This document shows positions 31,691 to 40,580 of a DNA stretch of 43,692 nt, one piece after another (within the stretch, counting starts at the first letter, position 1; every line of letters starts with the position of its first letter). The stretch is taken from positions 1,810,411-1,854,102 of the forward strand of contig BFEA01000167.1 of NCBI GenBank assembly GCA_003427395.1, read 5' to 3'. This stretch comes from Chara braunii (lineage: Eukaryota; Streptophyta; Charophyceae; Charales; Characeae). The notes beneath the pieces are model-generated. The model searched no databases, was not told the origin of the DNA, and saw nothing but the letters and a program-made list of their open reading frames with translations. Both the position numbers and the translations under genes were made by a program.

Positions 31691-32532
31691 TCTTTTCTTC
31701 TTTCTCTGCGGCACTTGGTAATTCCATCCCCACGGGATATCCTCCCCGCGCCGCGCGGCTGCCAAAGTCACTCTTGCCGCTTGCCGTGTCCGCAAGCTCT
31801 TGACGACGTCCGCTTGCTTCGTAAAAATAATTTCTTGGGCAAACGGTCTCTGTTGCTTCTGCATTTTTAATATCTCGTGGTCGACGACTTCCCGAATGTT
31901 CCTGCTTTGAAACGACGTTGTTCTGCCCACGTTTGCCCATTCTTTTCCTCATCTCCTGTGATTACGGGAAAAACCGTCTTTTCACGGTTTTTCTACAACC
32001 CTTTTCCACTATTCTGTCTGCTTGTTTCAAAAAACAATTCCTTTTTTAACTGATCTCCGTGGCCTCAACATTTTTAATATGTCGTGGGTGACGACGCTCC
32101 GGATATTCCTGCCTTGGAACGGAGTTGTTCCGCTCACGTTTACCTGTCTTTTCCTCATCTCTTGTGATTACGGGAAAAACCGTTTTTCTCCATTTCCCCC
32201 CCAGAATCCTCTCCCTCATTTCATTATCGGCCCCTTTCTTAGTCTAGTCCAAGTTCTCGTGCCACCGTGGCCCTTTCTACCTCCATTTTTGCATCCCACT
32301 GGTCCCGAGTCCTATTTTGGTATTCTTGGTCCCGGTGGCCCCATTCTTGGGACCCTTAGTCCTGTCGGTCCTGAGTCCCATCTTGGGACTCTCGGTTTTA
32401 GTGGTCCCATTCTTGCCGCCCATTTGGCCTTTCCATTTTCTCTTATCACCTCCTTTCAGATTCCTCTGTCGTGCACATTCTTGCTGTATTGTCTGTCTGA
32501 AGGGTCGGGACTTGATTCGAGAACTAAGGGTT
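31691..32532. other. Noncoding repeats: ~210-bp tandem duplication and GGTCCC iterations
   Basis: ATTTTTAATAT.TCGTGG ... GTGATTACGGGAAAAACCGT occurs at about 31863-31978 and again at about 32069-32186, a diverged tandem pair. A hairpin GAAAAACCGT / ACGGTTTTTC sits at about 31969-31993. From 32285 to 32415 a ~60-bp GGTCCC..CATTCTTGGGAC motif is repeated about three times. No gene is recognised. Confidence 0.55.
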
Positions 32533-33004
32533 TTGACACCGGGACCCATGCTTCGTCCATGGCCCTTTAAAGGCACCGCCCTCTCCCACCAGATGCGCCA
32601 CCAGGAAGAATCCTGGCTCTCAAGGTAGAGTGCTCACTACTCCCGAACCGGAAGAGGACTCTCAAGCCGAACTCTCTTCCTCTCAGTAAGAAGAGATTGA
32701 GATGGGAAGATAACGTAAGGGAACAACGTACTTTAAGATAGCTGCCCCCAACCACAAATTTCTCACGAATTGAGCCGACATGCATTTTGATGACCAGTCA
32801 TAGGCTCGGTACCACCCACAAAGCAATGCAATGCCACCTCAGCCAAAATGCAATGTCAGCATGCCCTCATCGTTCCACATGCACCTGTTGTCGCCACAAC
32901 TCCCACATTGTCGCCACAACCAATGTATCCTTACTGTGGAGAAGCTTCGTCGGCACACCAAGTAACCAAGATACCACCGTCGGTAACGACGATATCGAAC
33001 CATC

Positions 33005-33017
33005 TCTGATAGCACAT
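33005..33017 (-). promoter_or_regulatory. Primer binding site of E4
   Basis: After TTGCA the minus strand reads ATGTGCTATCAGAGATGGTTCGA, close to the initiator-Met-type site TGGTATCAGAGC and its T-arm extension. Confidence 0.65.
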
Positions 33018-34283
33018 TGCAACGAATATGAGCCAGAGCGATAGACAAAAATCCAAATTGCAAAATCATGCTGTAGTCTAGGTAGTCATGTACCAAGCAA
33101 AAAGCACATTGCACCAAGATACCATCCAAATGAGAGCAATACAATGAACTCAAATGTCAATGTCGACACTCTCTCGCCACACCAACATAGTATTCAATGT
33201 CGTTCTTCCAAAATGGCGCTCAATGCGCAGGCTACACTGCTCCGCCTATCTAGCCTATCTATGATCATGCAAAAGGAGTCACTTCGCAACTAAAGACCGA
33301 TGTGTGTGACGACCTCGCAAATGAAGACTGCGAGTATACACCAGGTACATCTCTCTCTCCTCTCCTCAACACCCCTTGTTTCCCAACAACATGCGTTGCC
33401 TCACCCAAAGACCACCATCGCCATCACCCACATTGCCCCCCAGCAGGCCGGCTATGGCCACCATGTGCCCCCTGCCACCGCAGCGCCCTCTCACCTCTTA
33501 GTGCATGTGCGTTGTTACTTGCCTGCTACGACGATATCTCGTAGAGTCGTAGGGCAATGCAACAACGTGGCCTCGTTGCCTGCCTAGTCAGGGGTGAGCA
33601 CTTTCCTTTATGGAAAGTGCGCCCTGCTTTGGCTAGAGTTGGGCCTCATGTGTGGGGCCCTGCTTTGGCCTGAGCGAGACTATGGTCGTCGTGCACCCTC
33701 TGCCACAGCAGCGACCTCTCACCTCTCAGCGCCCGTGCGCACGTTCGGCCTGACTCTTAGCACAATATCCCGCAAGGCAATGTAGCAGTGCGGCTATGTT
33801 GCCTGGCAAGGAAAGAATGTCTTGGGCAGGGGCGAGCACTTTCCTTTATGGAAACTGTGCCTTGCTTTGGCCTGAGTTGGGTCTCGTGTGTGGGTCCCAA
33901 TAGCTTCACGTAGGCCCAAAGTGTTTGCGCCCAGGCCCATTCAGACAGTTGCCTAGGATCGCAGCTTCACGATGCGCCCAACCACCCACGTAGGCTGTGA
34001 TGTGTTCCCTGCTTGCTGATTGGCCGAGATGACAACTTCCACGTCCAAGCATACAAGAGTCTGGAAGGCTCTCAAAAGATTCTCATGCTCACAAGCTGGG
34101 CCTTTGTAATCAATTGCCGCGTGCAAACTGTCTGGTGCCCACAATGCATAAATGATGTAGTTGTGGGCCCTGTGTCAAATTCAGGCCCGCCTTCACTTAG
34201 GGCGGGCACATTGCTTGTCGGGGGCCCTTTGGGCATTGGGAGGCAGCGGCCTAGTGGCCATATGTGAGCGTGGAATCCTCGCA
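33018..34283 (-). repeat. LTR of E4 / E2 junction, with internal duplication
   Basis: 1266 bp from TGCGAGG (34283) to GTTGCA (33018). It is about 270 bp longer than the E2 LTR because a ~240-bp block (about 33455-33690 and 33691-33930, each ending in GAGCACTTTCCTTTATGGAAA) is present twice. Similarity to 38227-39224 is clear but much lower than between the two E1 LTRs. Confidence 0.75.
33598..33620. promoter_or_regulatory. Conserved LTR hairpin (E4, copy 1)
   Basis: GCACTTTCC-TTTAT-GGAAAGTGC, a perfect 9-bp stem. A second copy at 33836-33860 (GCACTTTCC ... GGAAACTGTGC) is partly decayed. Confidence 0.55.
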
Positions 34284-35095
34284 CCTGGAATGACTTCAAT
34301 TGCATGCTCCCGATGACGCCCCTAGGCTCCTCAAAAAGGTCTGGATAGCAACAACTGCTTCTGCTTGGGGGTGTTTTTATGGCCTCCCCTTTCGTGATTC
34401 TGCTTGTAATAATTATGGAAAGTTAAGCGAACATGCAACCATAGGACCCGACTAGCCTGCTTGCTTTGTACTTCTGCAGTCTAACAATCCTCCCATTTGG
34501 CAACTTGTACATCATCACCTTCCTATCCCAGTCAAACCGAGGCTTAGCAACCTCGAGGCAGTACATACCTAGCAGCATCTCGAATGGCAGCTCATCGCTA
34601 ACGAGGAATGAGGTTTTATGTCTCAATTCCCCTCCTCCATAGGAGAAGGTGCACAGTACATCCTTGACAGTCTTTCCTTACCGTGGGGTGCTTGTTGGCT
34701 AAGGTAGATGCTAGAGACGTGCTAAGCCATTCCATTGGGTCCCCAGGGTGCAGCCTATCCACAAGCACGACTAATGAAGATTCGTGTAGAACCAATGTGT
34801 GCGAAGACTCAAACTTTACGGCCACCTACATCGACCTCTACCAGGAAATGTCCACCCCCTGGACCTTTAGTCATCATTGCCCAGGAGTCTCTAGGGTCCT
34901 TCTCTAATCACTCTTGCTCGACCTCCTCTACAGACTCAGACACATCCATCGAACGTAGTATTGATTGGTCAGGATCTGTCAGCGGGGCGATATGGGGGCA
35001 AATAGCTTTGACCAGCTTCTGAAGTTAGAGCGTGAGGCCACCACTTCAGCATGGGTATGAGCAGCTATAACTCCTACTGGACCGACGTGTTTCCT
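34284..35095 (-). pseudogene. pol: Truncated protease/pol pseudogene of E2
   Basis: The -1 frame is open across the gag stop (RKHVGPVGVIAAHTHAEVV). The protease core keeps GGRKV and STR-IFISRAC, but the catalytic D-T-G reads H-I-G and an in-frame TGA precedes it. The C-terminal part SFLVSDELPFEMLLGMYCL and FDWDRKV is clear (34423-34626). The linker YPDLFEEP is followed by EHAIEVIPG, and there the sequence passes straight into the LTR at 34283. RT, RNase H and integrase are absent. Confidence 0.8.
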
Positions 35096-37072
35096 TGGGA
35101 AGTGCTCGCAGAGGCACCACCCGAGGTAGAAGGTCCCACAGCCATGATAGAGGATGCCATCTTCGTTGTGACTCGCTTGCTCTTCCAACGGGCCATTGCA
35201 TACCCATACTGTCCGGAATTGAGATATGTGCCTCGAGCAATGCGGTCATGGCACATGTCAAACTTTAATCCAAGTTTCACCCATATGGGTGGACCTTGGT
35301 CCACTTGACCCTTGGGCCGGCTGCCCTTCTGTTTCTGGGCCCCCTTAGCCTTTATGGGAGCAGCTAATGCACCCTCTGAAGTCTCTGAGGCCCCCGTCTT
35401 CCTTCGTCTCTTTCCCAAGATCAGGGAAGTCTTCAATGTCAATGGTGTTGCCATCATGGTCAACAAACATGAGATTGCTCTTCTTCTTCCATTCCTGGGG
35501 GATCTTCTTCTTCCCCTTCTCCGTCAGTGTCTGTTGCGCACTCCCGAGTCTGGCCTCTATCTCTAAGGCCTTTTTGCAAAACGAAGCAAAGTCATGTACC
35601 TCTATGGAAGCCTCACCACCCAACTTATTCTTGACGTTTGTAGGAAGACATCGCAGATAAGTTGTCATTAGGACCTGCGGATCATACCACACGCCTGGGA
35701 CACCGATCAAGCGCTCCACGGTGTCTGTTACCTCGCGGACTGACCGGTACTTCCTAGATGCTAGGCCTGCCAGCGAGTCGGCCGCCTTTTGTGTCTCCTC
35801 AGGGTTATGCCACCTATTGTAGACTATCCGTAAGAACTCCTCGAAAGTCCGGGCCTGTGCCCAACCATTGAAGTCCTGACCGAAGCCGAGCTGCTCTAAC
35901 CGTCTAACCATCTGGCTGCTGACCCTTCTAGAAAGGACGCAGCAACAGTGATTTCCTCCTCGGGCATTGTGAGCTTGTGCCTCACATAAGCGGGCATGAT
36001 CCTAACCCAAGTATTAAGATCCTCCTCCTTTTTCTTGTTCCCCGAAAAAGGTTGAGTTAGCAGTGAGATCTTGGGCATCCATTGCACTGTTTGCCCAAAA
36101 CCCTGCGCCTGCTGCACGGGTTGAGACACCGGTGGGACAGGTTGCTGTGGCGGTGGCTGCACCTGCTGCTGCTGCAGTACGCGTTGCAAAGGTTGCTGGA
36201 CGTGCAGCTGCCCTGTAGCTGCAGCTGCTGGACGGGGGACTGAAGAAGGTGGTCTTAGGGCCTGCCCACTAACACCAGCTAATATACTGCCTGTTGGACT
36301 AATGCCAAACTGTGGAACAAAGGGACTTCACATTGGAGGCAGCGTCATCGATGGACCTGCCACCGCAGGAGGAGCTACAACAGGTTGCGTTGTCCTGTAG
36401 CCATAGGCCTAGGTGCTCTGAGCACGGAAAGAATTTAATTCTGGCCTGTTATCAAGGCAGCCGACATTTCCTGCTGCACGGCCTGTACCTCAGCCACACT
36501 CAGAAGGCTGCGCCGAAGGGACCTAACAGCAGGATCAAGTGCCGACTCGTCTATAGCTTCCAGCCTACCTAACTCCACTCCCTTACTTCTAGTCCAGCTT
36601 TTCTTCTTCTAGCGTTCTCTCATCTATCCTCTACATCCTTCAACTGTTGTCATAACTCATCGTGAAGTTCATCGGTTTGTTGGATCTCATAATCCTCGGG
36701 CTGACAATGGGTTGCTGCTGGCTGCCCTGCGAGCGAGCAAACTGACTGACGAAAGGCTGGAACATACCCTGACTCACACCTGACGAAGAGGCCTGAGAAG
36801 AGGCCTGGGACATTGCAGAGGAGGTAAGCCATTGCTGTCTCCGCTTCAGCTCTAGCGTGTGCTGCTGCCGCAGCTACTAATGCTCTCTCTGCGTCAGCTG
36901 CTGCTGCCTGCGCTATCTGCAAACATGTCCTCTCGTCCGATTCTCTACGCAGTCTCCATTCCTCTCTCAGTTCCAACACCAAGAGAGTGGTCGGCCGGCG
37001 AAGTGCTTCTCTACGGGTAATCCTCCTATCGTCCTGGTCTAGTCTGTCAACCTCGCTGTCATCTTCACTCAT
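35074..37072 (-). pseudogene. gag: gag pseudogene of E2
   Basis: Starts with ATGAGTGAAGAT (37072). An N-terminal Glu/Arg/Ala-rich, probably coiled-coil segment (140 codons) is followed by several breaks between 36190 and 36650. A Gln/Pro-rich linker and the capsid core follow (FLEGSAARWLDG, RWHNPEETQKAA, WYDPQVLMTTYLRCLP), with a shift near 35900 and another near 35400. At the zinc knuckle position the sequence reads TYLNSGQYGYAMARWK, so all four CCHC ligands are lost. It ends with the same GNTS-V-Q-TAG as E1 (stop 35074-35076). Confidence 0.85.
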
Positions 37073-37598
37073 GAGCTATGTGTGGCATGCGATCTGCACT
37101 ATTGTCCTCGCTGGGACCTACTGCAGCTTGGCATCCAACTGGTCTTTAAACTAAATAAAAATAAAATAATTTTCCGGTCCAGATGTCAGAAAGTAGTCAA
37201 GTGGTGACAGCAGATGACCTCGGACCCTTACAAACAATTGTACTCCTACCTTGACTAGTCTAAAACACAATGCAATGCAGCAAAGAAAAATATTCTACTC
37301 TACCTGTAGCAGTCTGTCATGCAGAGTCTGTAACAACTAACTAATCAAAATAGAAATAAAACCATATGCTGGAATGCAAGCCAAATGGAAACAAACAATA
37401 ATTAACAACCGGGCAGTTTAATGTAATCTTCCCTCCCCCTCAATCTTTCTTGAGTTGTCACTTTGTTTCGACGTCCCTAGAGCTCTAAAGATGTGCAATC
37501 AGCCCACCCAAGCCCCAAGTCAATGCAAGACTGGCCAGCCACGTCCATACTATTTTTATACTCGCGTACAGCATGAGTCGTGTATCCCCGCCCGAGTC

Positions 37599-37606
37599 TC
37601 TTTATA
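37599..37606 (-). promoter_or_regulatory. Leader TATA box of E2
   Basis: GGACCGTCTATAAAGAGAC on the minus strand, about 530 bases upstream of the gag ATG, homologous to the TATA boxes in E0 and E1. Confidence 0.45.
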
Positions 37607-38207
37607 GACGGTCCGGTACTCGTCTCTCCCTCAAAGGGCTGGCCTGCCCGACAAGACCCTTACAGCGCAGCAAAGCAGACCAAAGGACTCAGCATCAAAG
37701 CATGTGTGCTCTACTCCCACTGGGTATGTGTGGTGACAGTGACCCGAGTGCTTCATCCAGGGCCCTTCAGAGGCCGCATGCTCCCCAGGAAGAATGTCGA
37801 CTCTCAAGGTTGAGCGCTCGTGACACCGCACTATGAGAGGACTCGCAAGACAAGACACCCTTCCTCACGGTAAGAAATATCGAAGAAAGTAGATAAGGTA
37901 AGGACAACGTACCTCATAATGCTGCCCCCAACCGCAGATTTCTCACCAGTAACCTGACGTGCATTTATGATGACCGGTCACTGCCTCGGCACAACCCACA
38001 ATATAATGCAGCTCCACCTCGGCTTAAATGCCACATCAGCGAGTTGTCATCATCCAGCGTGCACCCCAATGTCACCACATAGCCTTCCTGCCTCGCCCTC
38101 TCAACACAGGGCCGCCAATATACCCAACGCACAAGCCTTGTCACCGCCTTGCCGTCCACGACAAAGCGCGAAACAGCTATGGCACTGGAGCCAGTGGGGT
38201 GGCTCGA

Positions 38208-38226
38208 ACCAGCTCCGACACCAAAT
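38208..38226 (-). promoter_or_regulatory. Primer binding site of E2
   Basis: After CCTTGCA the minus strand reads ATTTGGTGTCGGAGCTGGTTC, a mutated form of TGGTATCAGAGC plus a T-arm-like extension. Confidence 0.7.
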
Positions 38227-39224
38227 TGCAAGGAAAATGGGCAATAGCGAAATACAGAATCCCAGATTGCAAAATCACAATGATAGCCAGATAGCCGAAA
38301 GCTGTCCAGAAAGCAGAAATGCACCGATGTCACACCGAAGGAGAACCAAAGCAGCGAACTCAATTGTCAATGAAAGCATACACTCGCCACCACCAACAAT
38401 GAATTGAAGCTCTTCCTCCTATTGGCGCTCAGCGCCCAGACTACTATCCTGGAATACCAGGCTACGAAATGACGAAACCAGTTGACATCAGCAGCAGCAA
38501 CCGAAGTTCATGCAGATGTCGACCATGTTGACCCCTTCCAAGACCAGGTTTGTGTGCCCTCACATCACCTCCCCTCTCCCCCCCTCATGCTCACCCTCGA
38601 CTTCCTCACTCGCGTTCTACCTCCTTCCAAGGACCACCGCCATACCCCACCGCCTTAGTTCCAAGCCCAAGCCTGGCTCTGGGGGCTGGGCTATGGCGCT
38701 GCCTTAGTGCAGCGCCCTCGGCTCGCGTTCATGCACCACCCAGCGCTAGCAAGCAGGCGCGAGTGCATGCTCCAGCAGTGCTGCCACTTGCACAAGCAAG
38801 TGCCCGAATGCCTGTCCTCGGCCAGGCACTTTGCTATATGCAAAGTGGCCTGGCTGCCAGGCCTGCCTCGCGTGTGCCCAGTAGCTTCAGGTTGGGCCAA
38901 AGTGTCTGTGCCCAGGCCCATTCAGACAGTGGCCTGGGACCGAATTGGTCAAGGCGTGCCCAACCACCCAGGCGCAAAAGTGCGGTGCTCCCTGCATCCC
39001 CTGTTTTACTGGAAAAGCCTAGAAGGCTCACAAATATTTCTGATTCTCACGTGCAGGGCGGATGTAACCAACTGGTGCGTGGCGACTGTCCGGCGCCCAC
39101 CAAAACTTTGCCAAATTGACGAATTCAGGCCAGATTGAAATTCAAGGGCCCGCCTTCACTTAGGGCAGGGACATGCTTGCTGTAAGGGCACCTCAAGGGC
39201 ATGCAGAGGGCCTACATCCTCGCA
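38227..39224 (-). repeat. 5' LTR of E2
   Basis: 998 bp, from TGCGAGG (39224) to CCTTGCA (38227). The blocks CCCAGGCCCATTCAGACAG and GGGCCCGCCTTCACTTAGGG are shared with the E4 LTR, and the second also with E1. Confidence 0.85.
38821..38854. promoter_or_regulatory. Conserved LTR hairpin (E2), compensated stem
   Basis: GCCAGGCACTTTGC-TATAT-GCAAAGTG-G-CCTGGC: a 14-bp stem with one bulged G. Where other LTRs have CTTTCC/GGAAAG, this copy has CTTTGC/GCAAAG, so both sides changed together. Confidence 0.55.
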
Positions 39225-39294
39225 GTTGGGTGTGGATCACAAAAGACAAATTAATAGGAGACTGATGGGCAGAAAACTGGATTTTGTTTTGCAG

Positions 39295-39402
39295 TGGTCC
39301 TGCAGGCGAGAATGCGTCGGCTTGGTTTAGCGATTTCCTGCGCTGGTTTTTCCTTTCGCGTGAGCTTCAGATATCGCAAGCACTCTGCAGAGGCTTCAAC
39401 TG
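39295..39402 (+). CDS. Internal exon of the alpha/beta-hydrolase-like host gene
   Basis: Seen: a strong acceptor TTTTGTTTTGCAG before 39295 and a strong donor GTAAGT after 39402; 108 nt, entered in phase 2. With CG from the previous exon the first base completes an Arg codon; then follow GPAGENASAWFSDFLRW and FFLSRELQISQALCRGFN, ending in TG, which would give Trp with a following G. From family knowledge, the segment after NF-x-YR in these hydrolases has the pattern W...SREL-x-I-x-x-x-L-x-R-x-F-x-W, which is what is seen. The next exon, expected to carry the N-x-LW region and later the catalytic Asp/His, is not found before the window ends. Confidence 0.65.
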
Positions 39403-40580
39403 GTAAGTGACCAACAAACAAGACAGTCACGGCCTGTCAATGTTACAAAACTGTCTCTATTGATTTGATTGGTCTATCCCAGAAGATGAGTTTGCTTGTT
39501 TTTTTAACGTTTTCCAATCCCTTCAACATTCCTGTGCTTTGGATGAGCACCCAAGCAGAAAATGTGCGACAAAACATGCCAACGATAATGGCAGGACAAC
39601 GCCACGTTCGTTCAAATTGTGGCCCCGACATCTGTTACAGACCATGATGTCGCTGCTGCCACTCACTCCTGCTGCTGCAGCTGTTAATGATGATGAAACG
39701 CCTTCCACGATTCAGACCCCAAATTCAAGTTTCAGGGTCAGAGGCCCTGGCCAAGAAAGGCCGAGTCAGTCAGTTTCAGAAAAGCCACAGTCGTGTACCT
39801 TAGCAGTCAAGTCCAACAGGCACCCGGCAAACAGTCACATCTAGGGGCAAAATCATGTCTCATAATGAAAAGTCATGTTGGAAAGTCACATCCCACGAAC
39901 AAAGGGCAAATCCATAGGCAAGAGTCGTGACCTCGAGGCAGGAGTCACAGTCGACAGTCAAAACCATGTGTCATAAATTCATAATCGAAATGTCGTGACT
40001 CAAAGGCCCAAGCAGCAGCAGACCAATGAAAGCAGACAGGCCGTGGCGACGTGGTACCGGAACCAAGTCAAGCCCCAAAACAGACGCTGGCACGAGCTGA
40101 AGCTCGGTCCAAGACAATATAAGGGCTGGCCAGCCTCCTCGTTCGGCAGATTGCTCATTCGCATGAAGTGTGGAAGTGCTGGTGCACTTGTGCGCTATTG
40201 TGAGGGGCGAAGCGCTGAGCCAGAGAGCTGCGCTAGTAGACAGAGAGAAGACCGAGAGAGAAGACGAAGAGAGAAGAGAGAAGAGCTTCCAGAGAGTTAC
40301 ATACCTGAGTGGAGATACTGGATACTTGGGTTTGCGCTGTTGAGCGCCTCTGACTGAAACTCTCAATTGCTTGTATGATAATTTATTGGGATTCTAAATT
40401 TGCGCTACCTGGTCTTCATCTCTCTGGCCTCCAGTGAGATTTTTGTGTGATCTCATCCATGCTTGCTGTGTGATTGTATGTGCTCATTGGTGGTGAACTG
40501 AGAGGTTCGTTGCAAACTGGCGTAGAGAATAGCCTATCCCTTTGCTGCATGAGTGCCCCCTTGTTCGCCCACCATGTGGT
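39403..40580 (+). other. Following intron, with putative 5' LTR of E3
   Basis: Starts with the GTAAGT donor. No next exon is recognised. The stretch from about 39850 to 40514 looks like an LTR: TATAAG at 40118-40123, a transcribed purine-rich part (GAGAGAAGA repeats near 40240-40290), and an end CGTTGCA at 40514 followed by AACTGGCGTAGAG, a weak primer-site match. The LTR start cannot be fixed. Confidence 0.4.
40118..40123 (+). promoter_or_regulatory. TATA box of putative E3 LTR
   Basis: AAGACAATATAAGGGCTGGC; good TATA context about 400 bases before the inferred LTR end. Confidence 0.45.

Larger units (their letters stand above)
32533..34283 (-). mobile_element. Second LTR plus truncated leader (E4)
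   Basis: Minus strand: LTR (34283 to 33018), primer site, then leader to about 32533, where similarity to the E0/E1/E2 leaders stops. There is no gag after the leader. On its other side the LTR start abuts truncated E2 pol. The order LTR-leader-gag-protease-LTR-leader is what recombination between two related copies, or insertion of a circular form, could leave. Confidence 0.65.
34284..39224 (-). mobile_element. Gypsy element E2, internally deleted
   Basis: Minus strand: 5' LTR (38227-39224), primer site, leader, gag, partial protease, then direct fusion to an LTR at 34283. Its 5' LTR lies only 70 bp from the hydrolase exon at 39295. It is more decayed than E1, and its flanking LTRs are more divergent, so it is older. 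Confidence 0.85.
4022..39294 (+). other. Inferred 35.3-kb intron of the hydrolase-like gene
   Basis: Donor GTGCGT follows CG at 4021; the acceptor ATTTTGTTTTGCAG ends at 39294. Both flanking exons are in phase 2, and their peptides are consecutive parts of one family. The intron is filled with retrotransposons (all gypsy copies antisense to the gene), fold-back elements, a 172-bp satellite, a 54-bp minisatellite and a U6 pseudogene. The intron is inferred from sequence alone; an RNA read across the junction would settle it. Confidence 0.55.

Noticed and set aside
33005-33025. tRNA gene (GGTTCGA T-arm-like sequence), also at 38208
   Set aside because: It follows an LTR end and matches an extended primer binding site; no acceptor stem or anticodon arm is present.
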